Positions 28,978 to 34,994 of a stretch of DNA of 34,994 bases are shown in pieces. The notes below the pieces were generated by a model. It saw only the letters and a list, made by a program, of their open reading frames with translations. It was not told the origin of the DNA and searched no databases. This stretch comes from Patescibacteria group bacterium (GTDB lineage: Bacteria; Patescibacteriota; Patescibacteriia; 2-12-FULL-60-25): positions 1 to 34,994 of the forward strand of contig JAQULH010000004.1 of assembly GCA_029004215.1 (NCBI GenBank). Direction: 5' to 3'. Both the position numbers and the translations under genes were made by a program. Numbering within the stretch: the stretch's first letter is position 1; every line of letters begins with the position of its first letter.

Positions 28978-29805
28978 TCATTTCTTCTCCCAGGTCAGCC
29001 CGTCAGTTACGACTTTAACCGTCCCTGTAAACCCTGACTTGCGCGCCTCGGCTTCCATGGCGGCAGGCGTGTCAAAACCAATGTAATGGGTCAGCCAAAG
29101 CTCTTTGACTTGCCCGCGATAGGCCAACATGCCGCATTGGCCTGGGCCCATATGGCCATAACCAGCCGTATACTCCTGTCCGATTCTGGTACCACAATCA
29201 GCGATCAATAAATCAGCACGTTCCACATTGGCAAACAGCGACTCAGTTATGCCGGCATCGCCCGTATAGACAACCGTTGTGCCTTTAGTTTCGATCCTAA
29301 AACCTAAGGCAGGATGCTGGCCAAAACCATGGTAAACCCCAAAAGCCTTGAGTTTTAATCCGGGGAGGACTTCTTTTTCCCACCCGCCCCGCATGGGTTG
29401 AAGTTCAAAATTAAACTTTTCTGGGAAGTGGTTTATTTTGTCAGCGGCTTCAGGATGTCGCCACATCCAAGACTGCTTGAACCCGTCGATTGATACTTCG
29501 TGCATGTAAACATCCAGCTTGTCCACGCCATCGATTGGCGGCCCCCAAAGCGCCCGGCAAAGCTTGGCCTGCAGAAAGGTGGCTAAGTCAGCATGGTCAG
29601 GATGTACATGGCTGACTGCGGCACAGCCAACGCGGCCATAATCATAACCAACGTCTTCCAACCTGAACCTGGCGCCTTCACTCACGTCCAGCAGCAGAAG
29701 CTTACCGTCAAAATCAACCAAGAACCCCGGCGGATAGCGACGCGGCCCGGGCAAACACATATTGGCACAAACGCCGGAACCGAGAGTAACAACTTTAAGC
29801 GACAT
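28978..29805 (-). CDS. MBL-fold metallo-hydrolase (RNase Z-like layout)
   Basis: 275 residues of the metallo-beta-lactamase superfamily. It opens with VVTLGSGVCANMC, has LLLLDVSEGARFRLE, then the metal-binding SHVHPDHADL (65-74, HxHxDH). Later ligands appear in AFGVYHGFGQHPALGFRI, VYTGDAGITESL (Asp) and LWLTHYIGFDTP (His). The order is like RNase Z/ElaC and related phosphodiesterases, but the long tRNA-binding exosite arm is not evident, so the substrate is open: tRNA 3' ends, cyclic nucleotides or others. Its extended -10 TGA-TATACT ends 9 nt before the ATG, with no Shine-Dalgarno. Confidence 0.88.
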   Translation of the reverse strand: MSLKVVTLGSGVCANMCLPGPRRYPPGFLVDFDGKLLLLDVSEGARFRLEDVGYDYGRVGCAAVSHVHPDHADLATFLQAKLCRALWGPPIDGVDKLDVYMHEVSIDGFKQSWMWRHPEAADKINHFPEKFNFELQPMRGGWEKEVLPGLKLKAFGVYHGFGQHPALGFRIETKGTTVVYTGDAGITESLFANVERADLLIADCGTRIGQEYTAGYGHMGPGQCGMLAYRGQVKELWLTHYIGFDTPAAMEAEARKSGFTGTVKVVTDGLTWEKK

Positions 29806-29814
29806 ATTAAGCAG

Positions 29815-29823
29815 AGTATATCA
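29815..29823 (-). promoter_or_regulatory. Extended -10 promoter of the MBL-fold gene, near-leaderless
   Basis: TGA plus TATACT (29820 to 29815), then nine nt to the ATG at 29805. It is divergent from the promoter of the 29886 micro-ORF, about 30 bp away. Confidence 0.7.
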
Positions 29824-29849
29824 TACGGGAATAGCTTGACATACGCCCC

Positions 29850-29878
29850 TTTACAGGCCGAAGAAATCCATTTAAGAT
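29850..29878 (+). promoter_or_regulatory. Promoter of the micro-ORF/ATP-grasp unit
   Basis: TTTACA (29850-29855), 17-bp spacer, TAAGAT (29873-29878). Predicted +1 is 1 nt before the ATG of the micro-ORF, so that ORF would be translated leaderlessly. A separate TTGACA at 29835-29840 has no partner -10. Confidence 0.6.
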
Positions 29879-29885
29879 TTTCTTC

Positions 29886-29960
29886 ATGACGGATCATTCA
29901 CTAAATCAAGCTGCGTTAGCCGTTATTATTACCCTTATTGGAGGTAGAGGCCGTCCGTAA
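29886..29960 (+). CDS. 24-residue micro-ORF, candidate leader peptide of the ATP-grasp gene
   Basis: Reads MTDHSLNQAALAVIITLIGG followed by RGRP and TAA. The middle is hydrophobic and branched-chain rich (LAVIITLI), then a GG pair and a basic end. Its final codons GGC CGT CCG contain GGCCGTCC, which can pair with GGATGGCC at 29983-29990, the 5' side of a terminator hairpin. This is the classic geometry of a ribosome-sensing leader peptide. Alternatively, the GG and the adjacent ATP-grasp gene could mean it is a ribosomally made peptide substrate. Coding is inferred from promoter placement and layout. Confidence 0.4.
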   Translation: MTDHSLNQAALAVIITLIGGRGRP

Positions 29961-30016
29961 TTTTTCTGTCCAGGAAAGTTGAGGATGGCCCCGCCCGACG
30001 CGAGGCCGTTTTTTTT
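29949..30016 (+). promoter_or_regulatory. Putative transcription attenuator before the ATP-grasp gene
   Basis: Terminator: GGCCCCGC pairs with GCGAGGCC (29987-30007, 7 of 8 positions paired, loop CCGAC), followed by G and eight Ts (30009-30016). Antiterminator: GGCCGTCC (29949-29956, in the last codons of the micro-ORF) pairs with GGATGGCC (29983-29990, 8 bp with one G-U), which would dismantle the terminator. The two folds are mutually exclusive. The downstream gene has its own Shine-Dalgarno about 50 nt after the T-run. Confidence 0.5.
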
Positions 30017-30078
30017 CGCCTTTTGGACAACTTACAACTTAATCGGCTTATTGACTCACGGGAAGAAGGAGAATCAAG

Positions 30079-31416
30079 ATGCCTGACATGGAGTACGCGA
30101 TCCGACAACAGACTTACGTGCATGACATGTCGCCCTTCGGTTTTTTGAAGGGCATCACGGGGCTTGCAGCTTATGCCAGCCGAGCGTTGGTCTGCCCTGG
30201 CACGGCGGTTGCCGGATTTGCCAACCAAGAAAGCTGTCACTCTTTGACGGCCAACTTTGATTGGCTACGTCATATCGGAATCGGAGCCGACCACCTGATC
30301 GTTGTGCCGTGCGAAAATCTCCGCTCGGGACTTCTGCAGCCGAACGGCGCGAATTTTCTTCCCCTTATCAGCGAATCGATCAGGAATGGCCGGCCGTTGA
30401 ATTTCTTTCTTTCGCGCAACATGGGCACCCTGGTCAAAGCGCTCGGCCTGACTTGGGATGCGGTAACCACGGCTCAGCCCGAAATCGCAGAGTTCTTCGA
30501 CGACAAGCACTATCTTCGGTGCCTCGGTGCCAAACTTGGGGTGGACAAGGCCTTCCCAGCCTGGGAGTTTGTCTCAAGCAACTTTAAGAACGTCAAAGAC
30601 AGCCGAAAACGGGTATTGGGTTGGGCACGAGACAATCATCTCCCAACCGAACATGTCTTTCTCAAAGCACATGACACGGATGGAGGAGCCGGCCTGCTGC
30701 GCTGGGGTCCAGAAACTCCAGAGAAAGATGTCTCCGAATTTTGCCATCAATACCTGCCGCGCGGTTTAATCGTTGACGCAGGTTATCCGGCAAGCGCTTT
30801 TGAGATGTCCGAATACTCGGTCAAAATTCTCGTGAAAGAAAATGCATGGGATCTCCTCTACTTCTCTCGGCAGATCATCCGCCGCGATGCCCACGCGGGC
30901 AACGAGGTTGCAATCGGAGAGCACGTTTTGCCTTTGGCTTTAGCCGAGCGGGTTCTCGCCTTTCTCAGCCCAATTTGCGACGAGGCCGTAAAGCGCGGCT
31001 ACGGAAGCCACCTCTCCAGGACCATGGGATTTGATTTCATGGTCGTACACGGCAAACAAGGTGAACACGTGCTGATCTTGGAGTGCAACGCCCGCACCAC
31101 GGCTGCAGACTATGCCATGGCCGTTTGCGTCCAGGCAGCACAAAGGTTCAAAGGCCAAGCCGCCGTGGTCATGGAGAATATATCCGTGCCCGCTGCTTGC
31201 CATGATGAACTGCGTGATCACTATTTCCGTGGCCGGCCATGGGACGGGCTGTCACCTGGTTTCCTGATCGGAAATGCCGCCTGCCTCGTCCACGGCAAAG
31301 CGACCATCTTCTGCATTGCCGATAACCTATCCGAAGCCCGCCGGATGCGTGAAAAGCTTATACCAATCAACAGCGATTCGCAGCTCCGTCACTCTACTCA
31401 ACCACCTGCCCCCTAA
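30079..31416 (+). CDS. ATP-grasp-domain protein, possible peptide ligase-type enzyme
   Basis: 445 residues. ATP-grasp features: DDKHYLRCLGAKLG (141-154, opening of the ATP-binding region), HVFLKAHDTDGGAGLLRW (192-209, lysine plus glycine-rich loop), GFDFMV (317-322) and ILECNART (333-340), the Mg-binding E-x-N-x-R. ATP-grasp enzymes join a carboxylate to an amine or thiol through an acyl-phosphate; PGM1-type peptide ligases have a similar ECN.R signature, but the substrate here is unknown. The first ~135 residues are a distinct unassigned domain. Initiation uses AGAAGGAG 7 nt before the ATG, unlike the housekeeping genes. It lies behind the micro-ORF and attenuator, and its stop codon is in the loop of its terminator. 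Confidence 0.8.
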   Translation: MPDMEYAIRQQTYVHDMSPFGFLKGITGLAAYASRALVCPGTAVAGFANQESCHSLTANFDWLRHIGIGADHLIVVPCENLRSGLLQPNGANFLPLISESIRNGRPLNFFLSRNMGTLVKALGLTWDAVTTAQPEIAEFFDDKHYLRCLGAKLGVDKAFPAWEFVSSNFKNVKDSRKRVLGWARDNHLPTEHVFLKAHDTDGGAGLLRWGPETPEKDVSEFCHQYLPRGLIVDAGYPASAFEMSEYSVKILVKENAWDLLYFSRQIIRRDAHAGNEVAIGEHVLPLALAERVLAFLSPICDEAVKRGYGSHLSRTMGFDFMVVHGKQGEHVLILECNARTTAADYAMAVCVQAAQRFKGQAAVVMENISVPAACHDELRDHYFRGRPWDGLSPGFLIGNAACLVHGKATIFCIADNLSEARRMREKLIPINSDSQLRHSTQPPAP

Positions 31417-31440
31417 ACCGCTCGGCCTGGGGGCTTTTTT
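31408..31440 (+). terminator. Terminator after the ATP-grasp gene
   Basis: GCCCCC (31408-31413) pairs with GGGGGC (31429-31434), followed by six Ts. The TAA stop codon lies in the loop. It faces the terminator of the convergent tRNA-Leu. Confidence 0.9.
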
Positions 31441-31444
31441 ATTA

Positions 31445-31472
31445 TAAAAAAAACTCCCCATTCTTAGGGAGT
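31445..31472 (-). terminator. Terminator after tRNA-Leu
   Basis: ACTCCC pairs with GGGAGT (31453-31472), followed by about eight Ts on the minus strand. It starts 5 nt after the encoded CCA. Confidence 0.9.
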
Positions 31473-31477
31473 CTTCC

Positions 31478-31563
31478 TGGTGCTCGGGAGAGGACTTGAA
31501 CCTCCAAGGGCTTGCGCCCGCTAGCACCTCAAGCTAGTGCGTATACCATTCCGCCACCCGAGC
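31478..31563 (-). tRNA. tRNA-Leu (anticodon GAG)
   Basis: Acceptor stem GCTCGGG/CCCGAGC with discriminator A and an encoded CCA. The anticodon arm is CTAGC-TTGAGGT-GCTAG, giving anticodon GAG, which reads CUC and CUU. A long variable arm GGGC-GCAA-GCCC marks the class II leucine type; the T arm includes GGTTCAAGTCC. 86 nt with CCA. A terminator follows closely. It is divergent from tRNA-Val. Confidence 0.96.
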
Positions 31564-31607
31564 CTATATTTATTTTTGTGCCGTAAGGATACCAATGGAC
31601 TGCTATC

Positions 31608-31636
31608 TTGGCAAGATGGACTGGACAGGTTAACAT
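31608..31636 (+). promoter_or_regulatory. tRNA-Val promoter
   Basis: TTGGCA (31608-31613), 17-bp spacer, TAACAT (31631-31636), 13 nt before the mature tRNA. The -10 equals that of rplA. Confidence 0.7.
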
Positions 31637-31649
31637 GGTTCAGCCTTTT

Positions 31650-31726
31650 GGACGCCTAGCTCAGTTGGTTAGAGCATCTCGTTTACACCGAGAGGGTCGG
31701 GGGTTCAAGTCCCTCGGCGTCCACCA
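31650..31726 (+). tRNA. tRNA-Val (anticodon TAC)
   Basis: Acceptor GGACGCC/GGCGTCC, discriminator A and an encoded CCA (31724-31726). D arm is TAGCTCAGTTGGTTAGAGCA, anticodon arm TCTCG-TTTACAC-CGAGA giving TAC for valine, and T arm loop is GTTCAAGTC. 77 nt. Confidence 0.97.
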
Positions 31727-31728
31727 TC

Positions 31729-31757
31729 AAATCCCCGCTCAAGCGGGGATTTGTTAT
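31729..31757 (+). terminator. Terminator after tRNA-Val
   Basis: A perfect 10-bp stem AAATCCCCGC/GCGGGGATTT (31729-31752) with loop TCAA, then GTTAT. The tail runs over the stop of the convergent DAG-kinase-like gene, which ends at 31754, so it may serve both strands. Confidence 0.8.
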
Positions 31758-32533
31758 ATTACAGGCTTAAACCTGCGTCCCATTATGACTTTAAATTTCT
31801 GGGGTTCGATCGAAACTGAAAAACGAAAACCACTGACTGCATAGCGGTCAGCATGCCCTTCCATGGGTTGGGTGGAAAATATTTGCCCGGATTTGAAGGT
31901 CACCTTGGTCTGAGCTGACGTAAAGGATTTAAGTTTTGTCCAAAGGCGTGATTTGATATGCGTACCATGGGGAGTGATGACTGCTTCCAGCAAACCGTCT
32001 TGGGCATCAGCCAAAGTATCCCCCAGGCTGGCCACACGGCCCAAGTTACGGATCTCAAGAGTCCCACCGCTCATTAAAGTCAGATGAAAGGTATTATCAA
32101 CAAAAAGCGAAGCGGTCGTATTTTCAAAGATAACTTCGGAAAGGAAATAGCGGTCATTTAGTTTACCAACGTCCAAAGTTTCGATCAGTCGGGCGCCCAA
32201 GATATCACAAGCGGCCAGGCCGGTCGGGACATTCAAAAGCCGGGCAATGCCTGACGGTTCGGCCAAAGGAATATAGCCCATGGTCACCGGTAGCTCCGGC
32301 AAGAACCACATGACCTTGTCGAGCGTTGTATCGTTGCCAACCACCACGACATTTTTAACCCCGTTGCGCACAAAATCCTCAACTAATTCTTTGGCATTCC
32401 TAAATAAAGTCAGCCGGCCGATGCGCCCGCTCAAACCCAAAGAGGCCAAACGCGTTTCCAAAGCATCCAAAGTATCTTGGTATTGGCTGTCTACCAAAAA
32501 ATCATCGTAAATGTAGGCGTAAGCCGGATTCAT
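31754..32533 (-). CDS. Diverged diacylglycerol-kinase-like protein
   Basis: 259 residues with the layout of the DAGK/sphingosine-kinase catalytic superfamily. NVVVVGNDTTLDKVMWFL (61-78) occupies the place of the nucleotide-binding GGDGTLNEV motif, followed by VTMGYIPLAEPSGIARLLNVP, matching the LGIIPLGTGNDFAR-type segment, and a beta-rich C-terminal half (residues ~110-259). GGDGT is GNDTT and the glycine-rich second motif has AEPSG for GTGND, so lipid kinase activity is uncertain; it may bind a different ligand or be non-catalytic. The ATG lies against a GTAACGA repeat block. It is downstream of bactofilin, possibly one transcript. Confidence 0.72.
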   Translation of the reverse strand: MNPAYAYIYDDFLVDSQYQDTLDALETRLASLGLSGRIGRLTLFRNAKELVEDFVRNGVKNVVVVGNDTTLDKVMWFLPELPVTMGYIPLAEPSGIARLLNVPTGLAACDILGARLIETLDVGKLNDRYFLSEVIFENTTASLFVDNTFHLTLMSGGTLEIRNLGRVASLGDTLADAQDGLLEAVITPHGTHIKSRLWTKLKSFTSAQTKVTFKSGQIFSTQPMEGHADRYAVSGFRFSVSIEPQKFKVIMGRRFKPVI

Positions 32534-32536
32534 ATC

Positions 32537-32613
32537 AGTAACGGGTAACGAGTAAAAAGTAACGAGACATGAGGCTAATCACTCGTTACTCGTTACTAGC
32601 CACTCGTTACTTT
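32537..32613. repeat. GTAACGA 7-nt periodic repeat between the bactofilin and DAGK-like genes
   Basis: From 32537 units read GTAACGG, GTAACGA, GTAAAAA, GTAACGA with 7-nt spacing. On the right TCGTTAC, TCGTTAC, TAGCCAC, TCGTTAC are the inverted form. The bactofilin TAA stop (32609 to 32607) is made from a GTTACT unit of the block. Same family as 24971-25059. Confidence 0.9.
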
Positions 32614-33083
32614 GACGGTTCCTTGATTGCTGGCTCTTTGGGGATGGGCGCTTCGGCCGGAGCCTTGTTCTCTTCCCCGCAACGCACGTTACCCTGGAGC
32701 ATCGCGCCTGCCTCAACAACAATAGTCAGGCAAGTTATGTCGCCTTTAATCTTGGCGGTTGATTTTACTTCCAACCGGCGCTTGACCTGCAGGTTGCCTT
32801 CAACTTTGCCTGCGATCACTGCATCGGCCGCGATAACGCCAGCTTTAAGCAGGGCCTCCGGGCCAGCCGTCAGCAAACCGTCTGTTTGTATATTACCCAC
32901 CACTTCGCCTTCAATTAAGACATCACCTTGGCTTTTAAACTCTCCCTCGAGCTTAACTCCCCTGGCAATGACAGTAGCCGGCGTATTTTTATTTGGTGTA
33001 TGAAAAGTTGGTATGATCGAAGGCGGATTATTGCCTTCAGCCCTATCCGTTGATCCGGAAGGGGTAGTTCCAAAAAGTGACAT
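32607..33083 (-). CDS. Bactofilin-family polymer-forming protein
   Basis: 158 residues. A variable N-terminal tail of about 35 residues precedes the bactofilin domain (about 38-140), made of short repeats typical of a right-handed beta-helix: TVIARGVKLEGEFKSQGDVLIEGEVVGNIQ, then ADAVIAGKVEGNLQVKRRLEVKSTAKIKGDIT, and the final VVEAGAMLQGNVRC. The C-terminal tail is Pro/Ala/Lys rich (APAEAPIPKEPAIKEP). Bactofilins self-assemble into filaments at the membrane and act in shape and wall organisation. ATG 33083 is chosen over a TTG nine bases upstream because a TTGACG/TAAGGT promoter predicts transcription 3 nt before it. Its stop codon comes from a 7-nt repeat. Confidence 0.92.
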   Translation of the reverse strand: MSLFGTTPSGSTDRAEGNNPPSIIPTFHTPNKNTPATVIARGVKLEGEFKSQGDVLIEGEVVGNIQTDGLLTAGPEALLKAGVIAADAVIAGKVEGNLQVKRRLEVKSTAKIKGDITCLTIVVEAGAMLQGNVRCGEENKAPAEAPIPKEPAIKEPSK

Positions 33084-33092
33084 AGCAGCCAA

Positions 33093-33121
33093 ACCTTACT
33101 TGGCGGGTAAAAGGCCGTCAA
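33093..33121 (-). promoter_or_regulatory. Bactofilin promoter, near-leaderless
   Basis: TTGACG (33121 to 33116), 17-bp spacer, TAAGGT (33098 to 33093), then nine nt to the ATG. It lies between argS and bactofilin. Confidence 0.65.
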
Positions 33122-33128
33122 ATCAACC

Positions 33129-34994
33129 TTACATGGCATCAGGCACCGGTACTCCCAAACACCAAAGCCCGGCGGACAAAGCAGTCCGGGCAGCGGCAAT
33201 GAAGCGCAGCCTGGCTTTTTTGATATCGTCCGAAGCATCCATGACTTGGACGTCACGATAAAATTCATTAGTACAGGCAGCCGCTTCCAAAAGCCATTGG
33301 GCAATCAGTGATGGGCGGAAAGCCTCGGCAGCTTTAGCGCAAACACTTGGGAATTGAGCTAAGCACAAAGCCAGACGCTTTTCCGCATCTTCTTTAAGCA
33401 GAGTTAAATCGCCTTTGGCAAAATTAATCTTTGCCACCTTGGCCTTATTCATGATGGCCTGCAGCCGAGTGGCGGCATACTGAATGTAGGGTCCGGTATC
33501 ACCATCAAACGACAAGGCTTTTTGCATGTCGAAAAGTATGATTTTTTCCGGATCTTGCCTAAGGATGGCAAAGTTCATGCCGCCCAAAGCAATGCACCAG
33601 GCCGTATGCTGCACTTTGCCTTCGTTCCATTCGGTGCCATGCCTTTCCAAAACTTCTTTACGCGCCGCCTCCTCAGCCGCCAACATCAGGTCATTCAACA
33701 AGATAACATTCCCCTTACGGCTGGACATGGCACCTTCCGGCAAAGTCACAAACTCGTAAGCCAGATGCTTAAAAGGCTTGGTATATCCCATGAGCTTGAG
33801 CGTGGCGAAAAGCTGTTTGAAATACAATGATTGGCGCGAATCGACAACAACGATACTTAATACCTGGTCCGGATACTCCATGAACTTGAGTTCGGCCAAT
33901 GGGATGTCTTTGGCCGCGTAAATCAAAGTGCCGTCTGATTTGCGGATCATGAAAACCCCGAGTTTTTGCTTTTGTATTTCTGGATCGGGATAAGCGTCCA
34001 AATCAACAATGATGGCTCCGCGTGATTCAATGGCAATCCCCTTTTCCATCAGCTCATCCACCACATCCTTGCTTTGATCGATTAATTCACTCTCGAAATA
34101 TTGGCGTTCAATGGTGCCGCCAAAATCCTCAAGCAGACGGTTGAGTTCCAAGATGCTCCAACGGCGCGTTTCTTGCCAAAGCAAAGTCCAAGCCGGGTCA
34201 TGGGCTTCGAGTTTTTGTAATACAAACGAAACTTCAGCTTTCCAATCCTCATTCTCATCAAGCAGCTTGGTCGATTCAACATATAACCGGCCAAGATAAC
34301 CGCCTGTCCTTTCGGATATTGGTATAGAATCAATCATCTTCCTGACACCCGGGCTAGTTAGGTTCTGGAGGACCTGGGCCGCCCAAGCGCTCTCATTCAA
34401 CTGAGGCTCTGGTGATTTTTTAGACGCCTTAATTTTTTTCTGCGGAACAGCCTTGGCATGCTGGCGGACAAACAGCCAAAGGCATTTGGCAACATGCGCC
34501 CCTAAATCATTGACATAAGAAACCGGGATGGATTTCCAACCGGCAAAATTCAAAATCCGATCCATAGAAAGGCCAAGCAAGATGTTGCGCAAATGGCCAA
34601 CATGGAATTCTTTGTGAGTATTGGCATTGGCAAACTCCAGCATGACCTGTTTGCCTTTACCGATATCTTGCGAGCCGTATTTCTCACCTTTAGTCTCAAT
34701 GTCTTTGACTACCCGTTCGGCCAACCCTTCGTTGCTTAAGGTAAAATTAAGGTAAGGGCCTGTTGCCGAAACTGATTTAATGGTTGGATCTTGATGGTTA
34801 AATGAAGCAGCTAACTTTTTAGCCATCTCATTTGGGTTTAGGCCCTTCTCTTTTGCCAACTTAAAACAAGCCAAGGCTAAATCCCCCATATCCGCCTTGG
34901 ATGGGACAACTATTTCAGCTGCTTCAACCTTGCTTCCTGCCTTTTCGCCGATGACGCGCGCTAAATTAGTTTTAATGGCATCAAGAGTATACAT
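33129..34994 (-). CDS. argS: Arginyl-tRNA synthetase
   Basis: Charges tRNA-Arg. The ATG sits exactly at the window edge (34994), so the CDS appears complete with 621 residues. An N-terminal Arg-tRNA synthetase additional domain (about 1-85) is followed by the class I HIGH motif as HVGH (131-134) within FANANTHKEFHVGHLRN, VSYVNDLGAHVAK, and the KMSKS-equivalent MSSRKGN near residue 430, the relaxed form seen in ArgRS. GDTGPYIQYAATRLQAI and the closing ALSAGLWCLGVPVPDAM (DALRA-type anticodon domain) complete the family. A lysine-rich insertion lies near residues 185-200 (VPQKKIKASKKSPEPQ). Bactofilin starts 45 bp downstream from its own promoter. Confidence 0.97.
   Translation of the reverse strand: MYTLDAIKTNLARVIGEKAGSKVEAAEIVVPSKADMGDLALACFKLAKEKGLNPNEMAKKLAASFNHQDPTIKSVSATGPYLNFTLSNEGLAERVVKDIETKGEKYGSQDIGKGKQVMLEFANANTHKEFHVGHLRNILLGLSMDRILNFAGWKSIPVSYVNDLGAHVAKCLWLFVRQHAKAVPQKKIKASKKSPEPQLNESAWAAQVLQNLTSPGVRKMIDSIPISERTGGYLGRLYVESTKLLDENEDWKAEVSFVLQKLEAHDPAWTLLWQETRRWSILELNRLLEDFGGTIERQYFESELIDQSKDVVDELMEKGIAIESRGAIIVDLDAYPDPEIQKQKLGVFMIRKSDGTLIYAAKDIPLAELKFMEYPDQVLSIVVVDSRQSLYFKQLFATLKLMGYTKPFKHLAYEFVTLPEGAMSSRKGNVILLNDLMLAAEEAARKEVLERHGTEWNEGKVQHTAWCIALGGMNFAILRQDPEKIILFDMQKALSFDGDTGPYIQYAATRLQAIMNKAKVAKINFAKGDLTLLKEDAEKRLALCLAQFPSVCAKAAEAFRPSLIAQWLLEAAACTNEFYRDVQVMDASDDIKKARLRFIAAARTALSAGLWCLGVPVPDAM

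Noticed and set aside
29886-29960. ilv-type leader peptide
   Set aside because: The branched-chain-rich stretch recalls ilv leaders, but no branched-chain biosynthesis gene follows, so only the general attenuation geometry is claimed.
1-34994. Insertion sequences, prophage, integrons, rRNA genes
   Set aside because: No transposase, integrase, phage structural gene or rRNA segment was recognised anywhere in the window.

Overview
The window looks like one contig from a small-genome bacterium of the Candidate Phyla Radiation (Patescibacteria, Parcubacteria-like). The lineage is inferred, not proven. Reasons: very short intergenic gaps; compact housekeeping proteins (EF-Ts of about 200 residues, IF-2 of about 680); rplK and rplA separated by unrelated genes; a double-length ThyX-like protein; bactofilin and many small membrane proteins of unknown function; and nucleotide salvage with glycolysis but no biosynthetic operons. 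UGA is used as a stop (for example dut), so the code is the standard one, not the recoded UGA of Gracilibacteria or Absconditabacteria.

Layout. 1-2.4 kb (+): L11, a small membrane protein, an unknown protein, then L1 behind a long structured leader. 2.4-6.5 kb (+): a dTMP-supply cluster with a P-loop kinase, dUTPase, a tandem ThyX-like protein and thymidylate kinase. 6.5-9.3 kb (+): a polytopic membrane protein and GatB. 9.3-12.0 kb (-): MiaA, a small membrane protein and MiaB, covering both steps of tRNA A37 modification. 12.3-18.1 kb (-): lower glycolysis (enolase, PGK, GAPDH) with a metallophosphoesterase, a membrane-anchored protein and thioredoxin. 18.2-21.7 kb (-): IF-2, EF-Ts and S2. 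22-23.8 kb (-): two tandem paralogous lipoproteins with acidic linkers. 23.9-25.4 kb (-): RF1 and L31. 25.4-26.45 kb (+): QueA. 26.45-27.3 kb: a compositionally odd, mostly non-coding stretch with one tiny gene. 27.3-29.8 kb (-): YraN, membrane proteins, a methyltransferase and an MBL-fold hydrolase. 29.9-31.4 kb (+): a micro-ORF, an internal terminator and an ATP-grasp protein. 31.5-31.7 kb: divergent tRNA-Leu and tRNA-Val. 31.75-35.0 kb (-): a DAG-kinase-like protein, bactofilin and ArgS.

Two expression styles stand out. Housekeeping genes mostly lack a Shine-Dalgarno sequence, and at least eight have a -10 box ending 6-9 nt before the ATG, so their mRNAs should be leaderless or nearly so. 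A second group (955, the two lipoproteins, the small gene at 27163, the ATP-grasp gene at 30079) has untranslated leaders with strong AGGAG-type Shine-Dalgarno sequences, mostly behind TTGACA promoters.

The most unusual non-coding signals are: repeat clusters built on a strict 7-nt period, one inserted in frame in thymidylate kinase; an attenuator-like arrangement upstream of the ATP-grasp gene; a perfect 36-bp inverted dispersed repeat; TCCGCC-N3-GGCGGA hairpins, one in the pgk 3' end and one over the rpsB ribosome-binding site; and a related hairpin in the leaders of rplA and rpsB.
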